Of a stretch of 35,885 nt of DNA, positions 7,231 to 15,093 are shown one piece after another. The position numbers and the translations under genes were made by a program. Origin of the DNA: Rhodobacteraceae bacterium UBA2776. Its GTDB lineage: Bacteria; Pseudomonadota; Alphaproteobacteria; Rhodobacterales; Rhodobacteraceae. Numbering within the stretch: the stretch's first letter is position 1; each line of letters begins with the position of its first letter. The stretch spans positions 1-35,885 of the forward strand of contig DEIK01000067.1 in NCBI GenBank assembly GCA_002352425.1, given 5' to 3'. The notes under the pieces are model-generated. The model saw only the letters and a list, made by a program, of their open reading frames with translations. It searched no databases and had not been told where the DNA came from.

Positions 7231-8509
7231 CCCACCCCAATCGGCGCTGCTTTGGATATATCTAAAGCTTAGCCCGTTGATCCGCCTGTTCGCTCGCCGC
7301 CATCTGGAACGCCGCATCGTCAAAGGCAAGGAAAACCCGGCGCGCTACCGCGAAAAGCTGGGCCTTACAGAAGCAAAGCGCCCCGATGGCACGCTGATCT
7401 GGATGCACGCTGTCGGGGTTGGCGAGGTCCTTGCCCTGCCCGCCCTGATCCGCGAAATGCTGGCGATTGATCCCGATCTGAACGTGCTGCTAACCTCCTC
7501 GACCCGCACCTCGGCGGACGCGATTGAACATAATCTGCCACCGCGCACGATCCATCAGTTCCTGCCACTGGACAGCCCACATTACGTCAGGCGTTTTTTG
7601 AACCACTGGCGGCCGAACCTGTCCATTTGGGCCGAGCGCGACATCTGGCCGGCCTTCATTTGCGCATTGTCCGACCGCCAAATCCCGATGGCGCTGATCA
7701 ATGGCCGCATGAGCGCGACTTCTGGCGACAGCAAGCAAAAGGCCAAGGGTTTTTTCAACGCTCTCTACGCCAAATTCAGCTTTATCGAGGTCCAAGACCA
7801 GATCAGCGCCGATCAGTTTGCCCGCCTTGGTGTTGATCCCGCAAAAATCAGCGTCACAGCCCCGCTGAAGTCCGGCGCCGACCCGCTGGCCGACCAGCCG
7901 GACGCGCGCAAAGCCTTGCAAACCACACTAAACAACCGCCCGATTTGGCTGGCGGCCTCCACCCATCCAGCGGATGAAATCGAGGTGTTCAAAGCCCACA
8001 GCAAAGTGCTACAGGCCCAGCCCGACACCCTGCTGGTTCTCGCCCCCCGCGATCCTGACCGCGCCAAACGCATTCGCAAACACGCGCAAGATCTGGGGTT
8101 TCAGGCCACCATTCAAAAAGACGCCGATCTGGCCAGCACCCAAATCGTTATCCTTGATCGCATCGGCCAGATGGGCCTGTGGTACCGGCTGGCCGATCGG
8201 TGCTTTGTCGGTGGCTCATTCGCGGATGTCGGCGGCCACAACCCATACGAGCCCGCCTTGCTGGACTGCGCCATCAGCCACGGTCCCGACGTGCATAATT
8301 TCGCAGATGATTACACCGCGTTCCATACAAAGGGTGCCGCCACCTTGGTCAAAGATGCTGACGCGCTCGCCGACACCTTGCTGAATCCCGCTTTCCTCAC
8401 CACGCGCACCAAAGCATTGGCCGTCGCCAAGCGCGGCAAGACCACCCTTACAGCAACCGCCAAACGGCTGCTTAGCCTCATTCCGCGCCGAGGCCATCCG
8501 CGTTTCTGA
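7223..8509 (+). CDS. GT30 glycosyltransferase, Kdo transferase (WaaA/KdtA)-like
   Basis: The 428-residue protein belongs to the family that adds 3-deoxy-D-manno-octulosonic acid to lipid A at the inner membrane. N-terminal features are a hydrophobic stretch (SALLWIYLKLSPLIRLF), GKENPARYREKLG with the Glu typical of the family active site, and HAVGVGEVLALPALI. C-terminal signatures are LDRIGQMGLWYRLADRCFVG and GSFADVGGHNPYEPALL. The canonical ETELWP motif is changed to AERDIWP. The start is a TTG at 7223, inside the end of neuC and in frame; no ATG or GTG gives the right length. The C-terminus runs into a threonine dehydratase pseudogene near 8475, so the last residues may be altered. Given the nonulosonate genes next to it, it could be a paralogue using another ulosonic acid rather than the main WaaA. 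Confidence 0.8.
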   Translation: MDNPPQSALLWIYLKLSPLIRLFARRHLERRIVKGKENPARYREKLGLTEAKRPDGTLIWMHAVGVGEVLALPALIREMLAIDPDLNVLLTSSTRTSADAIEHNLPPRTIHQFLPLDSPHYVRRFLNHWRPNLSIWAERDIWPAFICALSDRQIPMALINGRMSATSGDSKQKAKGFFNALYAKFSFIEVQDQISADQFARLGVDPAKISVTAPLKSGADPLADQPDARKALQTTLNNRPIWLAASTHPADEIEVFKAHSKVLQAQPDTLLVLAPRDPDRAKRIRKHAQDLGFQATIQKDADLASTQIVILDRIGQMGLWYRLADRCFVGGSFADVGGHNPYEPALLDCAISHGPDVHNFADDYTAFHTKGAATLVKDADALADTLLNPAFLTTRTKALAVAKRGKTTLTATAKRLLSLIPRRGHPRF

Positions 8510-8849
8510 ATCCGAAGGGCTGCTCATAGTGCCGCCGTTTGATCCCGAACTGCTGCGCGGTGTGTCGACCTATGGCTATGAATTACTAAGTGCCCATCCT
8601 GATCTGGATACGATCTATGTTGCCATCGGCTGTGGTTCTGGCATTTGCGGCACCATCACAGCCCGCAATGCGCTAGGGCTCAAGACCAAAATCGTCGGCG
8701 TCGTGTCGCAAAGTGCCCAGACCGCCAAACTGTTTGTCGAGGCCATGCACCTCTATTTCACCGCGATCCACAATCTGGCCGAAGGGGATGGTAACATTGA
8801 TACCGCATGGTTCAGCCAAGTTTTGAGCGGTCAAACCCCGACACCCTAG
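8475..8849 (+). pseudogene. Threonine/serine dehydratase remnant with multiple deletions
   Basis: The frame reads FRAEAIRVSESEGLLIVPPF, then DPELLRGVSTYGYELL and the PLP phosphate-binding loop IGCGSGICGTI, as in fold-type II threonine dehydratases. After VVSQSAQTAKLFVEA it jumps directly to a segment normally far downstream (MHLYFTAIHNLAEG), then again to GNIDTAWFSQVLSGQTPTP, which resembles the normal C-terminus. The catalytic-lysine N-terminal half is missing, and at least two internal segments are gone with the frame kept. The remnant overlaps the end of the GT30 gene. An internal GTG at 8529 could start a 106-residue peptide, but it would not be an enzyme. Confidence 0.8.
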
Positions 8850-8942
8850 GCCAATTTCAGGGCCAGAATTGGGTATTTGCCACTAAATGCCCCTAAATGT
8901 GGTAAAAAAGCCGTGTAATCCTTTCAAATTGAATAAAACTTG

Positions 8943-8960
8943 CCTATTTTAATAAATAGG
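8943..8960. repeat. Inverted repeat CCTATTT-TAAT-AAATAGG
   Basis: A perfect 7-bp inverted repeat with a 4-base centre sits in an AT-rich segment 57 bases before the Nudix gene start. It could be an operator or part of the promoter. No T-tract follows it, so it is not an obvious terminator. Confidence 0.5.
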
Positions 8961-9016
8961 AAATTAAAACGCGCTAACAAAAGCGGGTAACAGGTATCAA
9001 ACGGCGGCGATCAGAC

Positions 9017-9493
9017 GTGACAGTAGTCAAAACCAAACTCAAGCCCCAGCGGCTCGAGGTGTCACATAAACACGATGTGCGCACCCAGTTCGGGGCACTT
9101 TGTTACCGGTTGCGTGACGACAAAGCGCAAATTCTGCTGGTCACCAGCCGCGGCACGGGACGTTGGATCATCCCCAAAGGCTGGCCAATGGATGGCGAAA
9201 CCCCTGCAGGGGCCGCCGCCACCGAAGCCTATGAAGAGGCGGGCGTAGAGGGCAAACCCTCGGATGTGTGTTTGGGCATTTATTCCTACACCAAAAGCAT
9301 TCCCAAGGGCGACAACCTGCCGATCGTGGTTGCGGTGTTCCCCTTCAAAGTTAAGCGCGTGTTGAAGGATTTCCCCGAAGCGGGTCAGCGTAAACGCAAA
9401 TGGTTCAGCTTGAAAAAAGCCGCGGCGATCATATCAGAGCCGGAATTGGCCCCGTTGATCCGCAGTTTCGATGTGAAACTTCTAAAACGCTGA
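9017..9493 (+). CDS. Nudix hydrolase
   Basis: The 158-residue protein has a Nudix fold. The Nudix box is at GWPMDGETPAGAAATEAYEE followed by AGV: Gly-x5-Glu-x7-x-Glu-x2-Glu-Glu-x-Gly, with the usual Arg replaced by Thr. That change, the preceding RGTGRWIIPKG and the short length are like diphosphoinositol/dinucleoside polyphosphate hydrolases of the DIPP group. The protein would cleave a nucleoside-diphosphate-linked substrate, which cannot be specified. The start is GTG at 9017, since no ATG lies upstream of the conserved part. It heads a plus-strand run with the DUF1178 gene 66 bases downstream. Confidence 0.88.
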   Translation: MTVVKTKLKPQRLEVSHKHDVRTQFGALCYRLRDDKAQILLVTSRGTGRWIIPKGWPMDGETPAGAAATEAYEEAGVEGKPSDVCLGIYSYTKSIPKGDNLPIVVAVFPFKVKRVLKDFPEAGQRKRKWFSLKKAAAIISEPELAPLIRSFDVKLLKR

Positions 9494-9559
9494 CCATTAA
9501 TCAATTGATTTTAACCCTTGAAGGGTTACATTTGGTCGGCACAGCAAAAGGCATCAGCA

Positions 9560-10024
9560 ATGATCAGCTACACATTGAAATGCGAAAACGGCCACCGGTT
9601 TGACAGCTGGTTCCAATCCGCAAGCGCCTTTGACAAATTGCTGGCCGCCGGCATGGTGACCTGTCCAACCTGCGCCAGCGCAACTGTGGAAAAGGCCATC
9701 ATGGCCCCGCGTGTGCGCACAGCCCGCAAAGCCGCCAGCGCCCCTGACCAGACAGAGCAGGCAGTTGCGCCGCCCGCTGACGGGCCGCTCTCCACCCCTG
9801 TCAGTGACGAAGAACGCGCCATTGCCGAGATCAAATCCAAGGTCGAGGCCAATTCAGAATACGTCGGCATGGAATTCGCCGCCAAAGCCCGCGCCATCCA
9901 CGCAGGCGAAGCCGCCGAGCGCCCTATTTACGGCGAGGCCGCACCAGAAGAAGCCATAAAATTACTAAAGGAGGGTGTGCCGGTGGCCCCGCTGCCCTTC
10001 ACGCCCAAACGCAACACAAATTAG
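9560..10024 (+). CDS. DUF1178 family protein
   Basis: The 154-residue protein of unknown function is common in alphaproteobacteria. It begins MISYTLKCENGHRFDSWFQS, followed by a CPTC pair (ACPTCAS-like) and VEKAIMAPRV, the signature of DUF1178. Cys residues near the N-terminus and in CPTC could bind a metal. The middle is low-complexity and Ala/Pro-rich. The C-terminus has VGMEFAAKARAIHAGEAAER and PIYGEAAPEEAIKLLKEG. I chose the ATG at 9560 because the frame upstream shows no family similarity. In Rhodobacterales it often lies by a Nudix gene, as here. Its molecular role is not known. Confidence 0.85.
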   Translation: MISYTLKCENGHRFDSWFQSASAFDKLLAAGMVTCPTCASATVEKAIMAPRVRTARKAASAPDQTEQAVAPPADGPLSTPVSDEERAIAEIKSKVEANSEYVGMEFAAKARAIHAGEAAERPIYGEAAPEEAIKLLKEGVPVAPLPFTPKRNTN

Positions 10025-10111
10025 CATTTTGCAAACGCCATTGCCCTTGCCCTAACCCGTTTCGCGACGTAAACAACCATCGTTATTCAGACGAATGCGA
10101 AAAGGGCGGAT

Positions 10112-11350
10112 ATGCCAACCTTAGTAATGAAATTCGGTGGTACCTCGGTGGCCACTTTGGACCGCATCAAACGCGCCGCCAAACGGGTCGGCGTCGAAGT
10201 GGCGCGTGGCTATGACGTGATCGTCATCGTTTCGGCCATGTCCGGCAAAACCAATGAGTTGGTCGGCTGGGTCGAAGAGGTCTCGCCCATGTGTGACGCG
10301 CGCGAATATGATGCCATTGTGTCATCCGGTGAAAACGTCACCGCTGGCCTGATGGCGCTGACCCTGCAGGAAATGGAAATTCCGGCCCGCAGTTGGCAAG
10401 GCTGGCAAGTGCCGCTGTTGACCACCTCGGCCCATTCCGCCGCACGGATCAACGAAATCCCGACCGACAATTTGAACGCCAAATTCGCCGAGGGTATGCG
10501 AGTCGCCGTTGTGGCCGGTTTTCAAGGCATTAGTCCTGAAGGCCGCATCACCACGCTGGGCCGTGGCGGATCGGACACCACGGCGGTGGCCTTTGCCGCC
10601 GCTTTTGGGGCCGAACGCTGTGACATCTACACCGATGTGGACGGGGTCTATACCACCGACCCGCGGATCGAAGACAAGGCCCGCAAACTGGACAAAATAG
10701 CCTTTGAGGAAATGCTGGAACTGGCATCCCTTGGGGCCAAAGTTCTGCAAACCCGCTCGGTCGAGTTGGCGATGCGTTACAAAGTCAAACTGCGGGTGCT
10801 TTCCAGTTTTGACGAACAGGATGAAAATTCGGGCACACTGGTTTGTGCCGAGGAGGAAATAGTGGAAAAGAACGTAGTTGCAGGTGTCGCCTCTCAGCGC
10901 GACGAAGCCAAAATGACGCTTGTGTCGGTCGCTGACCGTCCCGGCATTGCCGCCGCCATTTTCGTGCCACTGTCGGATGCGGGCGTCAATGTTGATATGA
11001 TCGTTCAGAACATCTCGGAGGACGGGCGCACCGACATGACGTTCTCTTGCCCTGTCGAGCAAGTGTCACGCGCAGAAAAGGCCATGGCCGAGGCCAAAGA
11101 CAGCGGTGAAATCAACTTTCACGACCTGATCGCCGACACGGATGTCGCCAAAGTGTCCGTTGTAGGCATCGGCATGCGCAGCCACACGGGTGTGGCGGCC
11201 AAAATGTTTGATGTGCTGTCCAAAGAGGGCATCAACATCAAGGTCATTACAACCTCCGAGATAAAAATATCTGTGCTGGTTGACCGGAAATATATGGAAC
11301 TTGCGGTCCAAGCCCTGCATGATGCCTTTGAGCTGCATAAAGCTTCTTAA
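10112..11350 (+). CDS. lysC: Aspartate kinase
   Basis: The 412-residue enzyme phosphorylates L-aspartate, the first step toward lysine, threonine and methionine. The kinase domain opens with VMKFGGTSVA (residues 5-14) and has VVAGFQGISPEGRITTLGRG, SDTTAVAFAAAF and YTDVDGVYTTDPRI. Two ACT domains follow from about residue 265 (MTLVSVADRPGIAAAIFVPL and KVSVVGIGMRSHTGVAAKMF), as in aspartokinases inhibited by lysine and/or threonine. The length is typical for monofunctional alphaproteobacterial LysC. ptsP begins 18 bases after the stop behind a ribosome-binding site, so the two are probably co-transcribed. Confidence 0.95.
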   Translation: MPTLVMKFGGTSVATLDRIKRAAKRVGVEVARGYDVIVIVSAMSGKTNELVGWVEEVSPMCDAREYDAIVSSGENVTAGLMALTLQEMEIPARSWQGWQVPLLTTSAHSAARINEIPTDNLNAKFAEGMRVAVVAGFQGISPEGRITTLGRGGSDTTAVAFAAAFGAERCDIYTDVDGVYTTDPRIEDKARKLDKIAFEEMLELASLGAKVLQTRSVELAMRYKVKLRVLSSFDEQDENSGTLVCAEEEIVEKNVVAGVASQRDEAKMTLVSVADRPGIAAAIFVPLSDAGVNVDMIVQNISEDGRTDMTFSCPVEQVSRAEKAMAEAKDSGEINFHDLIADTDVAKVSVVGIGMRSHTGVAAKMFDVLSKEGINIKVITTSEIKISVLVDRKYMELAVQALHDAFELHKAS

Positions 11351-11368
11351 TCACCCTTAGGGGGGACC

Positions 11369-13621
11369 ATGTCGCAAAGCACTGATAGCCAAAGCCGCGC
11401 CCTGCTGGGGCGTCTGCGTGAATCGTTAGCCGTTGAAGGTGCTGGCCAGGAACGGCTGGACCGCATCACACATATCATTGCCGATTCAATGGGTTGTGAG
11501 GTTTGCTCAATCTATCTGTTTCGCGATGATGAAACGCTTGAGCTGTGCGCAACCGAAGGGTTGAATCCTGAATCCGTGCGTAAAACCCGTATGCGGTTGG
11601 GCGAAGGATTGGTGGGTCGGGTTGCCAAAACCTCCTCCACTATCAACACCGATGATGCCCCTTCCGCACCTGGTTTTCGCTTTATGCCCGAAACCGGCGA
11701 AGAAATATATTCGGCCTTTCTAGGCGTGCCAATCCAACGGTTGGGCGAACGCCTTGGCGTGCTGGTGGTGCAATCCAAAACGGTGCGAAAATTCACCGAA
11801 GATGAAGTCTACGCCCTCGAAGTGGTGGCCATGGTGGTCGCCGAGATGACCGAACTTGGCGCCTTTGTCGGCGAAGGGGCGGCCCTTTCGGCACGTCACC
11901 AACAGCCAGTGCTGTTTCGCGGCGGCATCGGTCAGGAAGGCGCTGCCGAGGGCCATGTTTACCTGCACGAACCCCGCGTGGTGATCACCAATGTCATCGC
12001 GGATGATCCCGTCACCGAAAAGGCCCGCATGCAAGACGCGGTCGACCATTTGCGTATCTCGGTGGACGATATGCTGGCGGCCGTTGGCAATGGCACCGGA
12101 GCAGAACACAAAGAACAAATGCAAGTGTTGGAAACCTACCGGATGTTCGCTAATTCCAAAGGCTGGATGCGCCGTATGGAAGAAGACATCGACCGCGGTT
12201 TGTCCGCTGAATCCGCCGTGGAAAAAGAACAATCCACCGCCCGCACCCGCATGGGTCAGGTGCCCGACGCCTACCTGCGTGAACGCCTGCACGACCTGGA
12301 CGATCTGTCCAATCGGCTGTTGCGTATTTTGACCGGCCAAGGCGCGTCCACCGGCGCTGAAATGCCGCTTGATCCGATCCTTGTCGCCCGTAATATCGGC
12401 CCCGGCGAATTGTTGGAATATGGCCGCAAATTGCGTGGCATTGTGCTGGAGGAAGGCTCCGTCGGCAGTCACGCCGCCATCGTTGCCCGTGCGCTGGCCA
12501 TTCCGCTGGTGATCAACGCACGCCGCATCACAACCGAGGCCCTGAATGGCGATCACATCATGGTTGATGGCGAACAGGGCATCGTACATCTACGCCCTGA
12601 TGAGTCCGTGGTCGAAGCCTTCAAAGACAAAATCGCCATGCTCGCCAAGGATCAGGAACGCTATACCTCGATCCGCGAAAAGCCCGCTGAAACGCTGGAC
12701 GGCGCAATGCTGACCTTGTCGATGAACGCCGGGCTGATGGCCGATCTGCCATCACTTGAAAGTTCGGGGGCCCAAGGCGTTGGCCTGTTCCGTACCGAAC
12801 TGCAATTCCTTGTGCGCAACAAAATGCCCAAACGCGCCGAATTGGCCGCGCTCTATAGCCATGTTCTAGAGGCCGCAGACGGTCAACGCGTGGTATTTCG
12901 GACGCTCGATATCGGCTCGGACAAAGTGCTGCCCTACATGAATTCCCAAGACGAGCCGAATCCCGCCATGGGCTGGCGCGCGATCCGTGTCGGGCTGGAC
13001 AAACCGGGCGTCATGCGGATGCAGTTGCAAGCCCTAATCCGCGCCAGCGCAGGCCGCCCCTTGTCAATCATGTTCCCTTTTATCGCCCAATCCGAAGAAT
13101 TCTATGCCGCCCGCGATTACCTCGACAAAGAACTGAAATCCGAGGCCCGGTTAGGCCACACAGTGCCCCAAACCGTCGAAGTCGGCGCAATGCTGGAAAC
13201 GCCGTCTCTGGCTTTTGCCCCGCGCAAGTTTTTTGAAAGCGTGGATTTCATTTCCATCGGCGGCAACGATCTAAAACAATTCTTTTTCGCCGCTGACCGT
13301 GAAAACGAACTGGTGCGGCGACGTTACGACACCCTGAACGTCAGTTTCCTCAGCCTGATTGAGCAAATCGTCAACCGCTGCAACGAGACCGGAACACCTG
13401 TGTCATTCTGCGGTGAAGACGCGGGCCGTCCGGTAGAAGCCTTGTGTTTTGCCGCTATGGGATTGCGCGCACTGTCGATGCGTCCGGCCTCGATTGGCCC
13501 CGTCAAAAGCCTGCTGCGCCGTTCGAACTTGGCCGAGGTTAAGGCGGTGATCGAAGACGCACGCGCCCGCGGAGATCAATCCGTGCGCCCGGCCGTTTTG
13601 GAATGGATGCGGAGCCGCTAA
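11369..13621 (+). CDS. ptsP: Phosphoenolpyruvate-protein phosphotransferase PtsP (enzyme I-Ntr)
   Basis: The 750-residue cytosolic protein is the first enzyme of the regulatory nitrogen PTS: it autophosphorylates from PEP and passes phosphate to NPr and EIIA-Ntr. Domains in order are a GAF sensor (about 16-165), a PEP-utiliser N-terminal domain (about 185-310), the swivelling phosphohistidine domain with GSHAAIVARALAIP (His368) and the PEP-binding barrel (about 395-730). The barrel carries GVGLFRTELQFL, VVFRTLDIGSDK, FISIGGNDLKQFF and the active-site Cys681 in SFCGEDAGRP. An AGGGGGGACC sequence serves as ribosome-binding site. The permease gene starts 4 bases after the stop. Confidence 0.95.
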   Translation: MSQSTDSQSRALLGRLRESLAVEGAGQERLDRITHIIADSMGCEVCSIYLFRDDETLELCATEGLNPESVRKTRMRLGEGLVGRVAKTSSTINTDDAPSAPGFRFMPETGEEIYSAFLGVPIQRLGERLGVLVVQSKTVRKFTEDEVYALEVVAMVVAEMTELGAFVGEGAALSARHQQPVLFRGGIGQEGAAEGHVYLHEPRVVITNVIADDPVTEKARMQDAVDHLRISVDDMLAAVGNGTGAEHKEQMQVLETYRMFANSKGWMRRMEEDIDRGLSAESAVEKEQSTARTRMGQVPDAYLRERLHDLDDLSNRLLRILTGQGASTGAEMPLDPILVARNIGPGELLEYGRKLRGIVLEEGSVGSHAAIVARALAIPLVINARRITTEALNGDHIMVDGEQGIVHLRPDESVVEAFKDKIAMLAKDQERYTSIREKPAETLDGAMLTLSMNAGLMADLPSLESSGAQGVGLFRTELQFLVRNKMPKRAELAALYSHVLEAADGQRVVFRTLDIGSDKVLPYMNSQDEPNPAMGWRAIRVGLDKPGVMRMQLQALIRASAGRPLSIMFPFIAQSEEFYAARDYLDKELKSEARLGHTVPQTVEVGAMLETPSLAFAPRKFFESVDFISIGGNDLKQFFFAADRENELVRRRYDTLNVSFLSLIEQIVNRCNETGTPVSFCGEDAGRPVEALCFAAMGLRALSMRPASIGPVKSLLRRSNLAEVKAVIEDARARGDQSVRPAVLEWMRSR

Positions 13622-13625
13622 CACC

Positions 13626-14825
13626 ATGGAAAACAGCTTCATCCTTGCCGCTGTTGCTCTAGCATCCGCCTTACTGGTCTGGCCCCGCCTGTCGCACAGG
13701 GTCAGCTGGCGTGCGATGATCACCCCGTTGGCCTCGATCATCGGCAGCGGGTTCCTGGTGCTCGGCCCGATCCTGAACACTTCTTACGGTAAATACGCGC
13801 CGCTGGTTATGATCGCGCTTTGTGGCGTCGCCTATCTGTTCGGCCACGCCATTCGTTACAACATCGCGATGATTGCGACGGATGTATCGCGACCAAAATC
13901 GGCGACCAAAATCGAAACGCTGGCCTCATGGATGCTGTCCTTTGCCTATGTGATTTCAGTAACCTATTACCTGAACCTGTTGGGCGCTTTTGGAATCCGC
14001 CTGACCCCGTTTGACACCCCCGCCAACGCCCGCATCTTGACCTCTGCCGTGTTCATCGTGATCCTGATCATCGGCTGGACACGCGGGTTTTTGGCGCTGG
14101 AAAAACTAGAGCAAATCAGCGTCGGTGTGAAACTGGCGATCATCACAGGTCTGCTGGTTGGCATGGCGTTTTACTTCGCCGAGCGCACCGCGCAAAATGC
14201 CCTGTTGTTGAACCCGTCAACGCTCTCGGGATGGTCCGCGGTGACACTGGGTTTTGGCCTGCTGATCACGGTGCAAGGTTTTGAAACATCGCGATATTTG
14301 GGCGACACCTACACAGCCGCAACACGCATCCGCTCAATGAAACATGCCCAATGGCTGTCGACGCTGATCTATATCACCTACATCCTGCTGCTGGCCTATG
14401 TGTTCGCCCCCGATGCGCTTGATCTAACTGAAACCGCGATCATTGATATGATGAAAATCGTCGCACCGATATTGCCTGCCCTGCTGATCATCGCAGCGCT
14501 GAGCGCCCAGTTCAGCGCTGCCATCGCTGACACAAGCGGTGCGGGTGGTTTGATCGAGGAACTGACCGCCAACCGTTTGCAGCCACGCCATGCTTATGCG
14601 GCACTGGTCGCGACTGGATTGGTACTGACATGGGCGGCGGATGTGTTCCAAATTATCGCCTACGCCTCGCGCGCATTTGCGCTGTACTATGGGCTGCAAG
14701 CGGCAATTGCCGCTGTCACAGCCGCCAAGGACAGCCACAAAAACCTGGCCAGCTGGTGGTTTGGATTTCTCGCGCTCGTTGGGTTTACCATCGCGGTGTT
14801 CGGACGTGCCGTCGAGGGCGGCTAG
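13626..14825 (+). CDS. Predicted APC-superfamily-like permease (substrate unknown)
   Basis: The 399-residue integral membrane protein has about 10-12 hydrophobic helices, for example VMIALCGVAYLFGHAI, FIVILIIGWTRGFLAL and LIYITYILLLAYVFA. The helix pattern and the loop with GLLITVQGFETSRYLGDTYT resemble amino-acid/polyamine permeases, but the usual GSGIF-type motif is only loosely present (IIGSGFLVLGPILNTSYG near residue 38). It starts 4 bases after ptsP and so is likely in the same transcript. Its stop (CTAG) overlaps the stop of the transporter remnant on the other strand. I cannot name a substrate. Confidence 0.6.
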   Translation: MENSFILAAVALASALLVWPRLSHRVSWRAMITPLASIIGSGFLVLGPILNTSYGKYAPLVMIALCGVAYLFGHAIRYNIAMIATDVSRPKSATKIETLASWMLSFAYVISVTYYLNLLGAFGIRLTPFDTPANARILTSAVFIVILIIGWTRGFLALEKLEQISVGVKLAIITGLLVGMAFYFAERTAQNALLLNPSTLSGWSAVTLGFGLLITVQGFETSRYLGDTYTAATRIRSMKHAQWLSTLIYITYILLLAYVFAPDALDLTETAIIDMMKIVAPILPALLIIAALSAQFSAAIADTSGAGGLIEELTANRLQPRHAYAALVATGLVLTWAADVFQIIAYASRAFALYYGLQAAIAAVTAAKDSHKNLASWWFGFLALVGFTIAVFGRAVEGG

Positions 14826-15034
14826 GCCGTATGCAATCTGGTTTTCAGGCGGGGCAGGATGATAATCAGCACCACGATGGTTTGCCCCGCGTAGCGCGCC
14901 CAGAGGGTTTGCATCAGTCCGGCCCATTCGGTCAGGACTTTGGCGGCGAGGTCCAGCAAGGAAAAAGCAAAGATCGCGGCGATCATCAGCAGGATGCCAC
15001 GGGTCTGTGCGGGGATGGTATTGAAACGGGTCAT
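14822..15034 (-). pseudogene. DMT/EamA family transporter, N-terminal fragment
   Basis: The 70-residue ORF begins MTRFNTIPAQTRGILLMIAA and contains FSLLDLAAKVLTEWAGLMQT and LWARYAGQTIVVLIIILPRL. This is the typical first two helices of a DMT-superfamily (EamA) transporter, which normally has 10 helices and about 290-300 residues. The sequence stops at a TAG overlapping the stop of the convergent permease gene, and nothing of the remaining eight helices is seen. It is most likely the leftover of a deletion that joined it to the permease 3' end. Confidence 0.75.
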
Positions 15035-15093
15035 AGGGCTGGCGTATCGGAAAAGTTTCCGCAGCCCCTACCCCGAGAATGCTACGCGGTGGC

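Noticed and set aside
9498..9512. Palindrome AATCAATTGATT and nearby TTAA pairs between the Nudix and DUF1178 genes
   Set aside because: The two TTAA halves are 10 bases apart, not 7, so this is not a CtrA site. The palindrome is short and in an AT-rich gap.
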